A stretch of 33,691 bases of DNA. Source: a bacterium (GTDB lineage Bacteria; SZUA-79; Acidulodesulfobacterales; Acidulodesulfobacteraceae). The translations under genes and the position numbers were made by a program. The notes under the pieces were generated by a model. The model ran no database searches, had not been told where the DNA came from, and saw only the letters and a list, made by a program, of their open reading frames with translations. Below, piece after piece: positions 17,062 to 25,956 of the stretch (positions are counted from its first letter, which is position 1; the number at the start of each line of letters is the position of its first letter). The stretch spans positions 1 to 33,691 of the forward strand of contig JAKAKK010000040.1 of the NCBI GenBank assembly GCA_021813525.1. Direction: 5' to 3'.

Positions 17062-17253
17062 ATGACAACTACAAAAACAATTAAATCAGAACGAATGATG
17101 TTTAGACTTTCAAAAAACGAAAAAGAAACATTCGAGAAAATTATAAAAATACAAAATAAAAAAAAAGGTGAAATTTTACGGAATTATGTTCAAGGATATA
17201 TTAAGGCTTATTCGGATTTATTGATGAATAATAACAATAAAAACATTAAATAA
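17062..17253 (+). CDS. Small ribbon-helix-helix-like DNA-binding protein
   Basis: A 63-residue basic protein. The segment SERMMFRLSKNEKETFEKII followed by KKKGEILRNYVQGYI has the beta-strand/helix/helix rhythm of Arc/MetJ/CopG-type repressors: a short strand with alternating residues (MMFRLS), then two amphipathic helices. No database-level match can be claimed. It is a candidate copy-number, partition or transcription regulator of the element and stands between the first GGTCAAAT module and the excisionase-like gene. No Shine-Dalgarno sequence is seen before ATG 17062; an internal ATG at 17095 is the alternative start. Function is inferred from shape and context. Confidence 0.6.
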   Translation: MTTTKTIKSERMMFRLSKNEKETFEKIIKIQNKKKGEILRNYVQGYIKAYSDLLMNNNNKNIK

Positions 17254-17263
17254 AATTAATAGT

Positions 17264-17295
17264 GCGGTCAGTCTGATTGCAGTCGGACTGACCGC
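17264..17295. terminator. Strong hairpin after the RHH gene
   Basis: GCGGTCAGTC (17264-17273) and GACTGACCGC (17286-17295) pair perfectly. With G-T pairs the stem extends to 14 bp around a TGCA loop. No T-run follows, so it may act as an mRNA 3' stabiliser, a Rho-linked stop or a protein-binding palindrome rather than a classical terminator. Confidence 0.45.
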
Positions 17296-17430
17296 TTAAC
17301 AGTGTGTATTGGATATGAATAATATAACATCTTTATTCGTAATTGTCAATTATCGGCTAAAACCCGCAAAACCTGCGATACCGCTACTTCTACCGCTATC
17401 TTTTAATAATATATTGGGGGGTGTGTCATT

Positions 17431-17703
17431 ATGACTCAATCCATACAATCCCCATATTTATCTGTTTCGGAGGCGGCGGAATACATGCACATTTCAAAGT
17501 CTTATCTTCGCGCACTTGCTTATTCAAAAAAAATCAGACATTACAAAGTAGGCTCAAAGAGACTTTTCATTCTTGAAGATATCCAAGCGTTTCTCGATTC
17601 TTGTTCAATGCAACCAGACGATTCCAATAATTTCAGGAGAAAATATATAAATTTGCAAATAAATAATAGACGCATAAACATTATCAAAAAGGCGGTTTTA
17701 TGA
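17431..17703 (+). CDS. Excisionase-like helix-turn-helix protein
   Basis: A 90-residue protein. Residues 9-57 fit the HTH_17/excisionase (MerR-like winged helix) domain: YLSVSEAAEYMHISKSYLRAL for the helix-turn-helix and KVGSKRLFILEDIQAFL for the wing and last helix. The C-terminal 30 residues are basic (KYINLQINNRRINIIKK). In integrated elements such proteins bend att DNA and direct the integrase towards excision, or regulate int. The start is preceded by an unusual GGGGGGTGTGTC sequence that can serve as ribosome site and recurs elsewhere in the element. It is about 850 bp from int and not overlapping it. Confidence 0.8.
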   Translation: MTQSIQSPYLSVSEAAEYMHISKSYLRALAYSKKIRHYKVGSKRLFILEDIQAFLDSCSMQPDDSNNFRRKYINLQINNRRINIIKKAVL

Positions 17704-17795
17704 TTAATCCAGAAAAACTTAAAACGACGAAGGCGGAAAAGAAGCGGAAAATAAAATTATCCGGCAGATTAAAAGCGTTCCAATATATAAACTAA
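17700..17795 (+). CDS. Possible 31-residue basic peptide or gene remnant
   Basis: An ATG overlaps the stop of the excisionase-like gene (ATGA) and opens 31 codons rich in Lys and Arg, ending at TAA 17793-17795. A second frame through the same DNA continues further (to the TGA at about 17838) and reads IKSVPIYKLTFKAKDLNEAL, which looks more like a folded protein. The two frames together suggest a frameshifted remnant of a small gene. No function can be given. Confidence 0.25.
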   Translation: MINPEKLKTTKAEKKRKIKLSGRLKAFQYIN

Positions 17796-17873
17796 CCTTT
17801 AAAGCAAAAGACCTAAATGAAGCACTAATACTTAAATGAAAAAATAAAAATAATAAAAATAAAATAAAAAAAA

Positions 17874-17900
17874 GACATTACAACGGTCAATTGTAATGTC
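17874..17900. promoter_or_regulatory. Perfect 10-bp inverted repeat upstream of the DUF3987 gene
   Basis: GACATTACAA (17874-17883) and TTGTAATGTC (17891-17900) flank a 7-nt loop. On the minus strand it is followed by a long T-rich run, so it would be a good terminator for minus-strand transcripts, though no minus gene is nearby. On the plus strand it may be an operator or leader hairpin. Confidence 0.45.
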
Positions 17901-17910
17901 AAAAATTTTT

Positions 17911-17933
17911 AATATACTATAGGAGAGTATATT
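17911..17933 (+). promoter_or_regulatory. Hairpin presenting the ribosome site of the DUF3987 gene
   Basis: AATATACT (17911-17918) pairs perfectly with AGTATATT (17926-17933). The 7-nt loop ATAGGAG holds the Shine-Dalgarno GGAG (17922-17925). The start codon follows at 17935. The weak AU stem could tune initiation by temperature or protein binding. Confidence 0.45.
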
Positions 17934-17934
17934 T

Positions 17935-19350
17935 ATGATTAATATATCGCAAAATAACGAAAATGTCAATAATAATTTCAAAATTGTTAATAAAAACAAA
18001 AACAATAAGGATGAAGGCGTTTTCTGCCCAATTACTATGAAAAAAGATAATTGCGAGTTAGCAAATAATTCCGAAAGATTTTGCAATAAAAATATTAAAG
18101 ATAAAATAAATTGTGCAAAGATATTTCGTGAAAATGGCTATAATAATAAGGTAAATATTTATGGCCTTATTCCTCACGAAAGTTTTTTATATCATTTCGT
18201 TAAGTATTGCAATAATATGACGGACGCGCCTGATAGTTTTGGTTATGCAACAGGATTAGTTATTCTATCTACTGTTGTCCAACGAAATATTTTTATTTTT
18301 TGGACAGGTCGAAAACTTTACGCTAATCTTTATGTTTTGCTCATTGCAAAGTCTGGCGGAAGAAAAGGCACAACCTTGGGACTTGCAAAACAATTGCTCA
18401 ATAAACTTGAGGAAAATAATACTGACAATTTTCTTGTTTTTCCGGACGACATAACGCCTGAGAGCTTATTTTCGCTAACTCAAAATCAAACCCATGGGAC
18501 TTTTTTTCATGGCGAATTTGGTGGATTTTTAAAGGGCCTTGATAGAAGTTACAATAAAGGATTAAAAGAGCTCTTAACGGATATTTTCGACAATTTCTCC
18601 CATAAAAAATTTATCAAAGGAAAAGAAGGAACAGGAGAAATGTTCGAATTAGTTGAACCGGCGATTAATATTTTGGGCGCCTCGACGGTTGCTTGGCTTT
18701 CGGAAAATTTAAAAGAATCGGATTTTAAGAGTGGTTTTATGCAGCGTTTTGTTTTTTTTCCGGGAGAATTGGATAAAAAAGAAATTGCTTTACCGGTTAA
18801 ATCGATCACTTCAATTAATGATGACATTATCGATAACTTATATTCAATGCTTTCGGAGATTTCGGGAATATCTGGCGAAATTGTTTTATCTAAGGATGCA
18901 ATTCAAGCTTATGAATCTTTCTACTACTCTGATGAGGAATTTAAAAAAAGACAATCTGAAGTTTACGGTAGCTTCCATACTCGACTTTATACGTTTGTCA
19001 TTAAACTTTCGATGTTATATTGTGCGATGAGAATGGATAAAACAATTTCAAAAGAAGACATTGAATATGGAATAAAAGCAAAATTATTAGTTGAGACTCA
19101 ACTTTATAGCGTATTTGACAGACTATTAAGTAATGATGTTCAGGATAGGCTCGAAAAAATTAAAAATATAATTGCAGAAAATGGCGGAATAATAGATAGA
19201 AGTAAATTATTACGTTATAGTCATATGCTTGCTAAGGATTTTGATAATTATATTATGACATTAGAAGAGAATGGAACAATATTTAAAAAGACTGAAACAA
19301 AAACAAATAAAACCAAACCAACAATTCATTATTGTTTAGTGGACGCGTAA
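17935..19350 (+). CDS. DUF3987-type helicase-like protein
   Basis: A 471-residue protein. Residues 80-400 follow the DUF3987 pattern found in plasmid and phage primase-helicase proteins: FATGLVILSTVVQRNIFI-like core (about 103-121), a phosphate-loop-like LLIAKSGGRKGTT (135-147), GTFFHGEFGGFL, EPAINILGASTVAWL and FKSGFMQRFVFFPGE. The loop is atypical for Walker A. The N-terminal 60 residues are Asn/Lys-rich and carry four evenly spaced cysteines (C31, C40, C50, C60), perhaps a zinc site. A likely role is replicative helicase of the element, working with the RepB-like primase at 28098. Base composition is clearly AT-richer than the tra genes that follow. It ends 17 bp before traH. Confidence 0.72.
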   Translation: MINISQNNENVNNNFKIVNKNKNNKDEGVFCPITMKKDNCELANNSERFCNKNIKDKINCAKIFRENGYNNKVNIYGLIPHESFLYHFVKYCNNMTDAPDSFGYATGLVILSTVVQRNIFIFWTGRKLYANLYVLLIAKSGGRKGTTLGLAKQLLNKLEENNTDNFLVFPDDITPESLFSLTQNQTHGTFFHGEFGGFLKGLDRSYNKGLKELLTDIFDNFSHKKFIKGKEGTGEMFELVEPAINILGASTVAWLSENLKESDFKSGFMQRFVFFPGELDKKEIALPVKSITSINDDIIDNLYSMLSEISGISGEIVLSKDAIQAYESFYYSDEEFKKRQSEVYGSFHTRLYTFVIKLSMLYCAMRMDKTISKEDIEYGIKAKLLVETQLYSVFDRLLSNDVQDRLEKIKNIIAENGGIIDRSKLLRYSHMLAKDFDNYIMTLEENGTIFKKTETKTNKTKPTIHYCLVDA

Positions 19351-19367
19351 TTAGGAAGGAGGTTATT

Positions 19368-20870
19368 ATGAAACTTAAAATTTCTACTGTTGTAGATATA
19401 ATTATCGCTCTTTTTATATTTTTCGCGGTATCGTCTTTTGCCGTCAAAAGTGCTTCCGCCGATATGTCCTCTTTTTTATCTACGGTAGTATCGCAGGCGC
19501 AGAATCTTGCTCCACAGGCGTATCAAGCCCAGCAAAGGGGATTTTTCGTTGGCGGTTCGATGACTATACCGCCTCAGGGAGTATCGCTTCAACCTATATC
19601 GTTTACTCCCCCTTCGCTTTCCATGAACGGCTGCGGGGCTATCAACCTGACTATGGGCGGATTTTCCTATATGAATCCACAATACTTGATGCAGAAACTT
19701 CAGGGCATAATTCAAATGGCGCCGTCATTCGCTCTTGAAATAGCCATTAAGATTTTATCCGAACAGGCCGGAAACGTAATGAATTTTCTCGAGCATATGT
19801 CGGATTTTATAAACAGCTTAAACGTTAATTCTTGTCATGCTATGTCCACTATAGCGGCAAACATCCTGCCAAGCTCTATGGATACCAAACTCGGTATCGA
19901 AAAAGACAATGCAGCGGCGTCGCAAGCTAACGGCGGCTCGGGCTGGTTCGGAGGAGTAACCGCCGCTTATAGCAACGCCGGTTCTGCTCTTTCTAACTGG
20001 TGGGCTAATACCGCTCCGCCTTCAGGGCAGAGCCTCGTAGATTTCGAGGACGAAAACTGCGCGATTGCTAACGGTGCGTCCGGGGTTTTACGAACCGCCG
20101 CAAATAGTGTAAATATGGGTTCTATCCCGCCGGATTTTATCGACTTCATAAGGGCTTATGTGGGAGATGTGGTTCCTGCTTCAAATTCTAACGTGCAGAA
20201 TGGATGTTACACTTCTATCGTTTACCTTTCCGGACCTATTTCAATTACTGAACTGCAAAAAGATTTTTCGGCCGGTGGGAGTATCGAAGAAATATCGGGG
20301 ACGGGATTAGCGAGTGGCGGTCAGCCTACCGCCGTTCCGTTCACGTCCTTTCAAACGCAGGTTGAGGCAACATTGCAGGATATTTTAAATAATTTACAGC
20401 CCGGTATCGGTAACGGTTCGCTATCAACGGGCGATATACAACTCATAAATGAATCGAGCATTCCTCTTTATCCGTTCCTGAAAAACGCCGTTCTTGTGAA
20501 TAATTCCGCTGCAGCAGGTTCTATTATCGAGGAACTATCTAAACCGGTTGCGATTAATATTGCGTATAACATTCTAACGAACTACATTCATCAGGTTGGA
20601 ATAATGCTGACATACGAAGAAAGCAATTTACAGCAGGGAACTCTTTCCCCTGGTTCTACCGGAGGGGTCGGAGCCATTAAGGAATTACTGAATAATCTGT
20701 TAATAGCCCAAAGAGAAATATACCAGACTTATTATATTTCACTCACTAAAATGCAAGAAAGCGAGGGTAATTTCAGTTCTCAATATGCAGAATTACAAAA
20801 CGAGGTCAATAACGAACTTAAAAAAACCGGCTACGGAGAATATCTGTCCAAAATAAACGGCGGAATGTGA
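19368..20870 (+). CDS. traH: TraH, F-type conjugative pilus assembly protein
   Basis: A 500-residue exported protein. The signal peptide covers 1-31 with an ASA cleavage site. The TraH hallmarks follow: RGFFVGGSMTIPP, NGCGAINLTMGGFSYMN, QKLQGIIQMAPSFALEIAIKI, NSCHAMSTIAANI, and later NGCYTSIVYLSG. Family role: TraH is a periplasmic/outer-membrane associated component of F-type T4SS needed for pilus assembly and mating-pair stabilisation. The start ATG 19368 has a strong AGGAAGGAGG ribosome site; a TTG at 19332 would overlap the previous gene and lengthen the signal peptide unnaturally. It heads the traH-x-x-traU-traG row. TraH is one of the subunits that SGI1 also carries. Confidence 0.9.
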   Translation: MKLKISTVVDIIIALFIFFAVSSFAVKSASADMSSFLSTVVSQAQNLAPQAYQAQQRGFFVGGSMTIPPQGVSLQPISFTPPSLSMNGCGAINLTMGGFSYMNPQYLMQKLQGIIQMAPSFALEIAIKILSEQAGNVMNFLEHMSDFINSLNVNSCHAMSTIAANILPSSMDTKLGIEKDNAAASQANGGSGWFGGVTAAYSNAGSALSNWWANTAPPSGQSLVDFEDENCAIANGASGVLRTAANSVNMGSIPPDFIDFIRAYVGDVVPASNSNVQNGCYTSIVYLSGPISITELQKDFSAGGSIEEISGTGLASGGQPTAVPFTSFQTQVEATLQDILNNLQPGIGNGSLSTGDIQLINESSIPLYPFLKNAVLVNNSAAAGSIIEELSKPVAINIAYNILTNYIHQVGIMLTYEESNLQQGTLSPGSTGGVGAIKELLNNLLIAQREIYQTYYISLTKMQESEGNFSSQYAELQNEVNNELKKTGYGEYLSKINGGM

Positions 20871-20897
20871 CCGTGACTATAACAGGAGGATTAAACT

Positions 20898-21257
20898 ATG
20901 AATAAGAAAAGAATTGTGATTTTTCTGATTTTTTTAGCGGCGGTCGTCGTTTCTGTTTCAATTCCATATTTTTTAACGAAACGGCAAAAAACTTCCGGCG
21001 TAAACAGCAAAACTAATTTAACAGAACTTAAAAAAATAAAAACGATACAGCCTAAATTACAACCTAATCCCGCGGTATTAAACGCTTTTGACACTTGCTC
21101 TAAAAAATTTACTACCGGCATTAAGGCACTTAATTCAACCTTTAAGAAGTCCAAAAAAATAGAATTAAAAAAGTTAGATGCCATAGTTGCGGCAAAGCTT
21201 AAATGCGATTCAATGGTTCTAAAAAAATATTACTCTAAACTTCCGCCGCAAAAATAA
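20898..21257 (+). CDS. Unknown single-pass envelope protein in the tra cluster
   Basis: A 119-residue protein not recognised. One N-terminal membrane segment (about 5-25, IVIFLIFLAAVVVSVSIPYF) is followed by a very basic, Lys-rich helical domain, so it is probably anchored in the inner membrane with the rest in the periplasm. Two cysteines (FDTCSKKF and LKCDSM) could form a disulfide. Between traH and traU, with an AGGAGG ribosome site and 27-bp spacing, it is very likely co-expressed with the pore proteins. A mating-pore accessory or an entry-exclusion protein is conceivable but not shown. Confidence 0.65.
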   Translation: MNKKRIVIFLIFLAAVVVSVSIPYFLTKRQKTSGVNSKTNLTELKKIKTIQPKLQPNPAVLNAFDTCSKKFTTGIKALNSTFKKSKKIELKKLDAIVAAKLKCDSMVLKKYYSKLPPQK

Positions 21258-21278
21258 AAATAAAATGAGGAATTAGTT

Positions 21279-21764
21279 ATGAAAATAAAAAATATAAAAA
21301 TTATTGTAGCTATATCGATAGTGTTATTTTTTCAGCTTTTGTCGGGATTTTATCTTATACCTTTACATTCAATGCATTCAATATCTATGATAACGCTCAA
21401 CATAGCTATCAGCCTGTTATTGCCTCTGCTTATTATTGCTTTTTATAATTCTTATTCTGCATACAACAAAAAAGTAAATATTTTAGAGCTTGAAGATGAG
21501 GATGAATCTATTAGGATGTCTAAGTATGCGCCATTGCCGGCATCTGTCGCATCGTTAATTTCTGTAATTATATATTTTGCTTATTTTATTGCTGCAATAA
21601 TTAATTTTAATCTATTCTTTTATTTTCATCCGTCTGTCTTTAGTTTATTAATTCAAGTTGTGGTTTACATATTAATCGTCTTAATCGGTGTTTTTATAAC
21701 GATCATAAATATAATTCCAAAAACTGTTTTTAATAAACTTCAAAAAATTATAAAAACGAAGTAG
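21279..21764 (+). CDS. Unknown polytopic membrane protein in the tra cluster
   Basis: A 161-residue protein with four predicted membrane segments (about 6-27, 36-57, 86-110 and 118-145) and a short acidic cytoplasmic loop (ELEDEDESIRMSKYAP) between the second and third. No family recognised. It lies 21 bp after the previous gene and 8 bp before traU, with a GAGGAA ribosome site. A role in the conjugative pore or in entry exclusion (as for small inner-membrane proteins encoded next to traG in F-type systems) is possible by position only. Confidence 0.65.
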   Translation: MKIKNIKIIVAISIVLFFQLLSGFYLIPLHSMHSISMITLNIAISLLLPLLIIAFYNSYSAYNKKVNILELEDEDESIRMSKYAPLPASVASLISVIIYFAYFIAAIINFNLFFYFHPSVFSLLIQVVVYILIVLIGVFITIINIIPKTVFNKLQKIIKTK

Positions 21765-21772
21765 GAGTTAAA

Positions 21773-22822
21773 ATGTTTAAAAAATCCTTATTTATATTAA
21801 TATTTTTCGTTTTTATATTTCTCGGTTCAGTAAACAGTTCTTACGCTCTGTCCGCAGGTTGCGACGCTTCCCCCGCATCGTTAATTCAGATATTAACCGA
21901 ATCGCTTACGACTTTATATAATATATTTCCTATTCAGGTCGGTAACGTAAACATAATGCCGTTTGGCACTCCAAACGCTGGCGAATCTGACGTTGAATCA
22001 GCCAGTTGCGATGCAGTTCCTGTATGCGAGTGCTTAACTCCAGTTCCCCGCATCGGTATTCATGTCGCTTTCTGGGAGCCGGTATTCGATATCGAAACCG
22101 TTAAATCTCCTTTCTGCTTTCCGGCTTTAGGCGTAAGCCTTGCCGGAGTTTCATCTTTTTTTAATCCCGGCAGGAATGCTTCTATGGGTAACGGGCGGGA
22201 AGGAGTAGCGGCTAATATCCATTTAATAGATTATCCCGTATTCGCTCTGGCGCAGATAGCCTTGACGGGCGATTCCTGTCCCGACGGATTAGAATCGGCT
22301 TTGAACGTTAGTTATATTTCCGAATTAGACCCCACTTGGAAAGACGACGAAACATCGGTTATTCTTAATCCTGAATCTTTGCTCGTCGCAAATCCTATAG
22401 CTCAGCTTGCCTGTATAGCCGATTCCGTCGCTTCCTCGGTGGGATATCCGATAGACGCTTTATTCTGGTGTCAGGGCGATTGGGGCAATACTTATCCTCA
22501 GAGCGCGGAGAAAGGGAGCGAAGGGCTTGTATCCGGCGCATGGGGTCTTGCTTCGCGCGGGCTTTTTAAAGCCTGCACCGTTCCGCTATTTTTGTTGTGG
22601 GATACTACTTCATGCGACGCTGAATGCGGACCGTTACCCCTGCCTATGTGGAAAAAATCGCAGTTCGGCATATACGAGGCGTTTCCAAGCCTCTGGCCTT
22701 TTAGAACGGCTATAGGGCAGACGGGAATGGTATGGGATCACGCCATGAATCCGCCGATACCTTTAAACGACGATAATTTCGATTTTTTCGTATATCAGCA
22801 TATAAACTGCTGTTTATTATGA
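21773..22822 (+). CDS. traU: TraU, F-type conjugation mating-pore protein
   Basis: A 349-residue exported protein. The signal peptide is 1-25 (SSYA). Diagnostic TraU features are CECLTPVPRIGIHVAFWEP, DYPVFALAQIALTG, NPIAQLACIADSVASSVGYPIDALFWCQGDWGNTYP, LPLPMWKKSQFGIY and PSLWPFRTAIGQT. It is rich in cysteine, as the family is, implying periplasmic disulfides. Family role: TraU is a periplasmic protein essential for DNA transfer but less so for pilus formation. Length equals that of known TraU. It is followed directly by traG (17 bp). Confidence 0.93.
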   Translation: MFKKSLFILIFFVFIFLGSVNSSYALSAGCDASPASLIQILTESLTTLYNIFPIQVGNVNIMPFGTPNAGESDVESASCDAVPVCECLTPVPRIGIHVAFWEPVFDIETVKSPFCFPALGVSLAGVSSFFNPGRNASMGNGREGVAANIHLIDYPVFALAQIALTGDSCPDGLESALNVSYISELDPTWKDDETSVILNPESLLVANPIAQLACIADSVASSVGYPIDALFWCQGDWGNTYPQSAEKGSEGLVSGAWGLASRGLFKACTVPLFLLWDTTSCDAECGPLPLPMWKKSQFGIYEAFPSLWPFRTAIGQTGMVWDHAMNPPIPLNDDNFDFFVYQHINCCLL

Positions 22823-22839
22823 CCCAAGAGGAGTAAACT

Positions 22840-25800
22840 ATGCCTTTACAAATTACAACCTACGGAAACGGTCCGATAATAACCGGCATATTGCAAGGTA
22901 TTGCCAATATCACGTCATCATCGGATTATTCGCTTATGGTTTCGTCTATTCTGGCTATCGGTATTGTTTTAGGTATTTTTGGATATCATAAGTCCTTGCA
23001 TCAGGCTGGTTCCGCCGCTCACGGCGAATGGATTCCGAAAGTCGTTGCAAGTCTTGCAATTTTCTGGATGCTTACAGGCGCAAGTTTAAACGTATTTGTC
23101 TATGACCCTCTAAATTCTTATACGGGCGTGGCAAAGAACGTTCCGTTAGGTATAGCCGTACCCTATTATTTACAAAACCAGATTTCAGAAAATCTCTCGA
23201 CTTTGTATGGCGAATGGCTCGCTCCGTCGGGTTACGCATCTGAATTTTCATACGACAACCCGAATAACGGCGCCGGATTTTATAATCCGGGCATGGCTTC
23301 GCCGCTTCAGGCAATTAACGAGGCTATGAAAGCTAATCCCCCAGATATGTATTTTCAAGAAACTATGACCGGTTTCGGTAAGGATTGCATGGTTCCTGCC
23401 CTACTCCTCGGCGTAGTTAATCCAAACGACCTTTACGCTTCGTCCGACATAGAGGATTTAATATCTACCGATATGCCTAATTTGCCCCAGGCGTGGACTA
23501 CCGAGATTTACAGTTCCTCAAGCCCCGGCGGAACGACTTATCCATGCTCTCAGGCTTGGACGGGATTTATTAAACCCGATATCGATAATTTTTCCGGACA
23601 ATCTTCGGGGTCTAACGGTTCGCTTAATAATGTCTTCGCTGACAAGTTTAATACCGCTACAAACTCAAGCCAGAACGCATTGGCCGATACGCTTCTTTTA
23701 GGTAACGCAGCAAGTTATATGTTTAACTTATCCATTACAGGACAACAAATGTTAGCGCAGGCGGCCATGATGAACTCGATAGGCAAAGGCATTATGCAGT
23801 TTTCGGAATCTACCGGCACGTCCAGCACCGCACAGGGTTACGCTCTTACGCAAGCTATGAGCCAGTCGCAGAGTTCGTGGACTACGTCCGCCATAATGGC
23901 ATCGAAAATGCTTCCGATATTTCATTTAATAATGGAGGTTATCGTAATAGCCTTATTCCCGTTATTTTTTGCCTTAGCCGTTATCCCTACGATGACCGGC
24001 AAATATTTAAAGCTGTTATTCGAACTTCTTATGTGGCTCGCTATGTGGAGTCCCATAGCGTCTATTCTTAACTATGCCGTTAATTCCTATATACAGGCTA
24101 AAGTTTTTGTGAATATAAGTAATCCCTTATCCGGCACGGCGGGTTTTAATCTTGCCAACTACAACTTTATCGCGCAGAACTCTTATATCTACACCGCCGT
24201 TACCGGCGCTATGATGTGGATGATACCCGTGCTTAGTTTCGGTCTCGTTACCGGTTCCGCTTACGTCATATCCGGAGCGATATCCGCCGCGCAGGGAACG
24301 GCGCACGGAGCCGCTCAACAGCAGGGCGCGCAGACGGGAACGTCAAGCGGGTTGCAGGGAATAGGCTCTCAGGCGGGAAGCCTTGCCGGTATGCAGTCGG
24401 AAGAGAAACAGGGCTATAATCCCGCCGCCGCGGCGGAAAAAATTGCGGGAATGGGAGCTTTGGATAATCTATCTAACGCTTCCGCTTTCGGAAATAACTT
24501 GCAGACGAACGGCTTGCAGAATATGATAAACGCTAAAACCAATAATATGGCCTCAACATTAGGCTCAGGCAATGCTTATTCATCGCCGCAACAGGCGTAT
24601 CAGACTGGTATGAACTCGACATTCGATAAACTTGCCCAACAGGGAATAACTAATGATTGGGCAAAAATGGCGGGAATAAATTATTCGGAAGCCGCTAACC
24701 AACTTGCCCAAGGAAAAGGTTTTGACGTATCGGGTATGTATGAAATGGGCAAAAACGGACCTATAAAAATATCCGATAATGGACATACGCATTTTACTCT
24801 TAATCCTGATGGTAAAGGTATTCTTGCTTCGGCTACAGGGCAAAGGACTTTAGACGGACAACAGGTAAAAACCGATATATTATCCGACAAAAACGGAATA
24901 TCCATGCAAGTTTACAAAGGAGAGCATTTAGAAAGTATCTCTGCAACGGGGAATATGGCATTATCGTCTATTCATAACGATACTCCTCTCGGACAAGTTA
25001 TAGGTAATTCTTTTGACGGCAAATATTCCGAAGGCGGTGGTAAGTTTGAACTTAATGGAATTTTAAATAAAGCGCAGGCGCAGAGATTAATTGATAGCGG
25101 TCTTATTAAAGGTCAGGCATCCGCCGAATTACAGAGCACTATAAACTCCGGCGAACAGTCATTTAATATCGTTGCAACCGGAAATAAAAACAGCATAACC
25201 GGACTCGACATTACCAATAAGCAAGGGGCTACTATCGCCACCGACGGGAATATGAGTAATCTAATGAAAGTTGCCACTGGATATAGTGGTCGCAGCGGTT
25301 ACGACCAGAAAAATTATCATGGCGTCGTAGAAAATAAATACGGTCCGAGTTATGATTACGGCAATGTGGCAACTTCAGGACTTGCCGGATATATTGCGTC
25401 TAAAGTGGGAACGCCCATAAGCGAGTTCATGGATAAAAACAGCATTGCCCAGTATAACAACGGTTTGGTGTCCAAAAGCGGGGGGCAAGTTCAATATACT
25501 CGCTCTCAGATAATAGACGCGGGGGCAAAGGTTTTCGGGCAATCGTTTAAACAATCGACCGGTTCTATGACGCAACTCGCAGGAGAACTCGGCATTGCAT
25601 TTAAAAATGAAACCGAACTCGGCTTTAAGATTTTCGGAAGCGGCGACAAAGCAAAAATAGAGGTTACGGCAGGCGGTAAGATTGTAGGATCAATTGATCA
25701 AAGAGACTTATCAGAAGCGTCTATAGATTTATACAAGCAGAAAGCGTATGATAGTTTTGCGAAATATAATCCTACTACAGTTCAGCAGGCAAAAGGATTA

Positions 25801-25956
25801 CTTCTTGCAAATCAAGCAGGCGCGAACGTGACTATGCTTACAAGCGCCGAAGGAATAATAAAAAGAATGTTAAGTGAAAAAGGTAACTTGCCTAGTGGCG
25901 AAAAAGGAGAGACCCCTTATGTAGCAGGACGTTTTGGTCCGATTCCTAAAAATTAA
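22840..25956 (+). CDS. traG: TraG, F-type mating-pair stabilisation protein
   Basis: A 1038-residue inner-membrane protein. The TraG N-domain begins ITTYGNGPIITGILQGIANI, with membrane segments near 36-52, 68-88, 358-385, 390-412 and 455-485. A large region after about 490 is soluble, rich in Gly, Ala, Gln, Asn and Ser and full of short repeats typical of TraG C-domains. Family role: the N-part is needed for pilus assembly; the C-part acts in mating-pair stabilisation and, in F, in entry exclusion by contacting TraS of the recipient. It is slightly longer than F TraG. In SGI1 a TraG variant replaces the helper plasmid's subunit and helps evade exclusion. The gene overlaps the next, convergent gene by 4 bp. 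Confidence 0.9.
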   Translation: MPLQITTYGNGPIITGILQGIANITSSSDYSLMVSSILAIGIVLGIFGYHKSLHQAGSAAHGEWIPKVVASLAIFWMLTGASLNVFVYDPLNSYTGVAKNVPLGIAVPYYLQNQISENLSTLYGEWLAPSGYASEFSYDNPNNGAGFYNPGMASPLQAINEAMKANPPDMYFQETMTGFGKDCMVPALLLGVVNPNDLYASSDIEDLISTDMPNLPQAWTTEIYSSSSPGGTTYPCSQAWTGFIKPDIDNFSGQSSGSNGSLNNVFADKFNTATNSSQNALADTLLLGNAASYMFNLSITGQQMLAQAAMMNSIGKGIMQFSESTGTSSTAQGYALTQAMSQSQSSWTTSAIMASKMLPIFHLIMEVIVIALFPLFFALAVIPTMTGKYLKLLFELLMWLAMWSPIASILNYAVNSYIQAKVFVNISNPLSGTAGFNLANYNFIAQNSYIYTAVTGAMMWMIPVLSFGLVTGSAYVISGAISAAQGTAHGAAQQQGAQTGTSSGLQGIGSQAGSLAGMQSEEKQGYNPAAAAEKIAGMGALDNLSNASAFGNNLQTNGLQNMINAKTNNMASTLGSGNAYSSPQQAYQTGMNSTFDKLAQQGITNDWAKMAGINYSEAANQLAQGKGFDVSGMYEMGKNGPIKISDNGHTHFTLNPDGKGILASATGQRTLDGQQVKTDILSDKNGISMQVYKGEHLESISATGNMALSSIHNDTPLGQVIGNSFDGKYSEGGGKFELNGILNKAQAQRLIDSGLIKGQASAELQSTINSGEQSFNIVATGNKNSITGLDITNKQGATIATDGNMSNLMKVATGYSGRSGYDQKNYHGVVENKYGPSYDYGNVATSGLAGYIASKVGTPISEFMDKNSIAQYNNGLVSKSGGQVQYTRSQIIDAGAKVFGQSFKQSTGSMTQLAGELGIAFKNETELGFKIFGSGDKAKIEVTAGGKIVGSIDQRDLSEASIDLYKQKAYDSFAKYNPTTVQQAKGLLLANQAGANVTMLTSAEGIIKRMLSEKGNLPSGEKGETPYVAGRFGPIPKN

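Noticed and set aside
19332-19367. Earlier TTG start for TraH
   Set aside because: It overlaps the DUF3987 gene and spoils the signal peptide; ATG 19368 has a very strong ribosome site.
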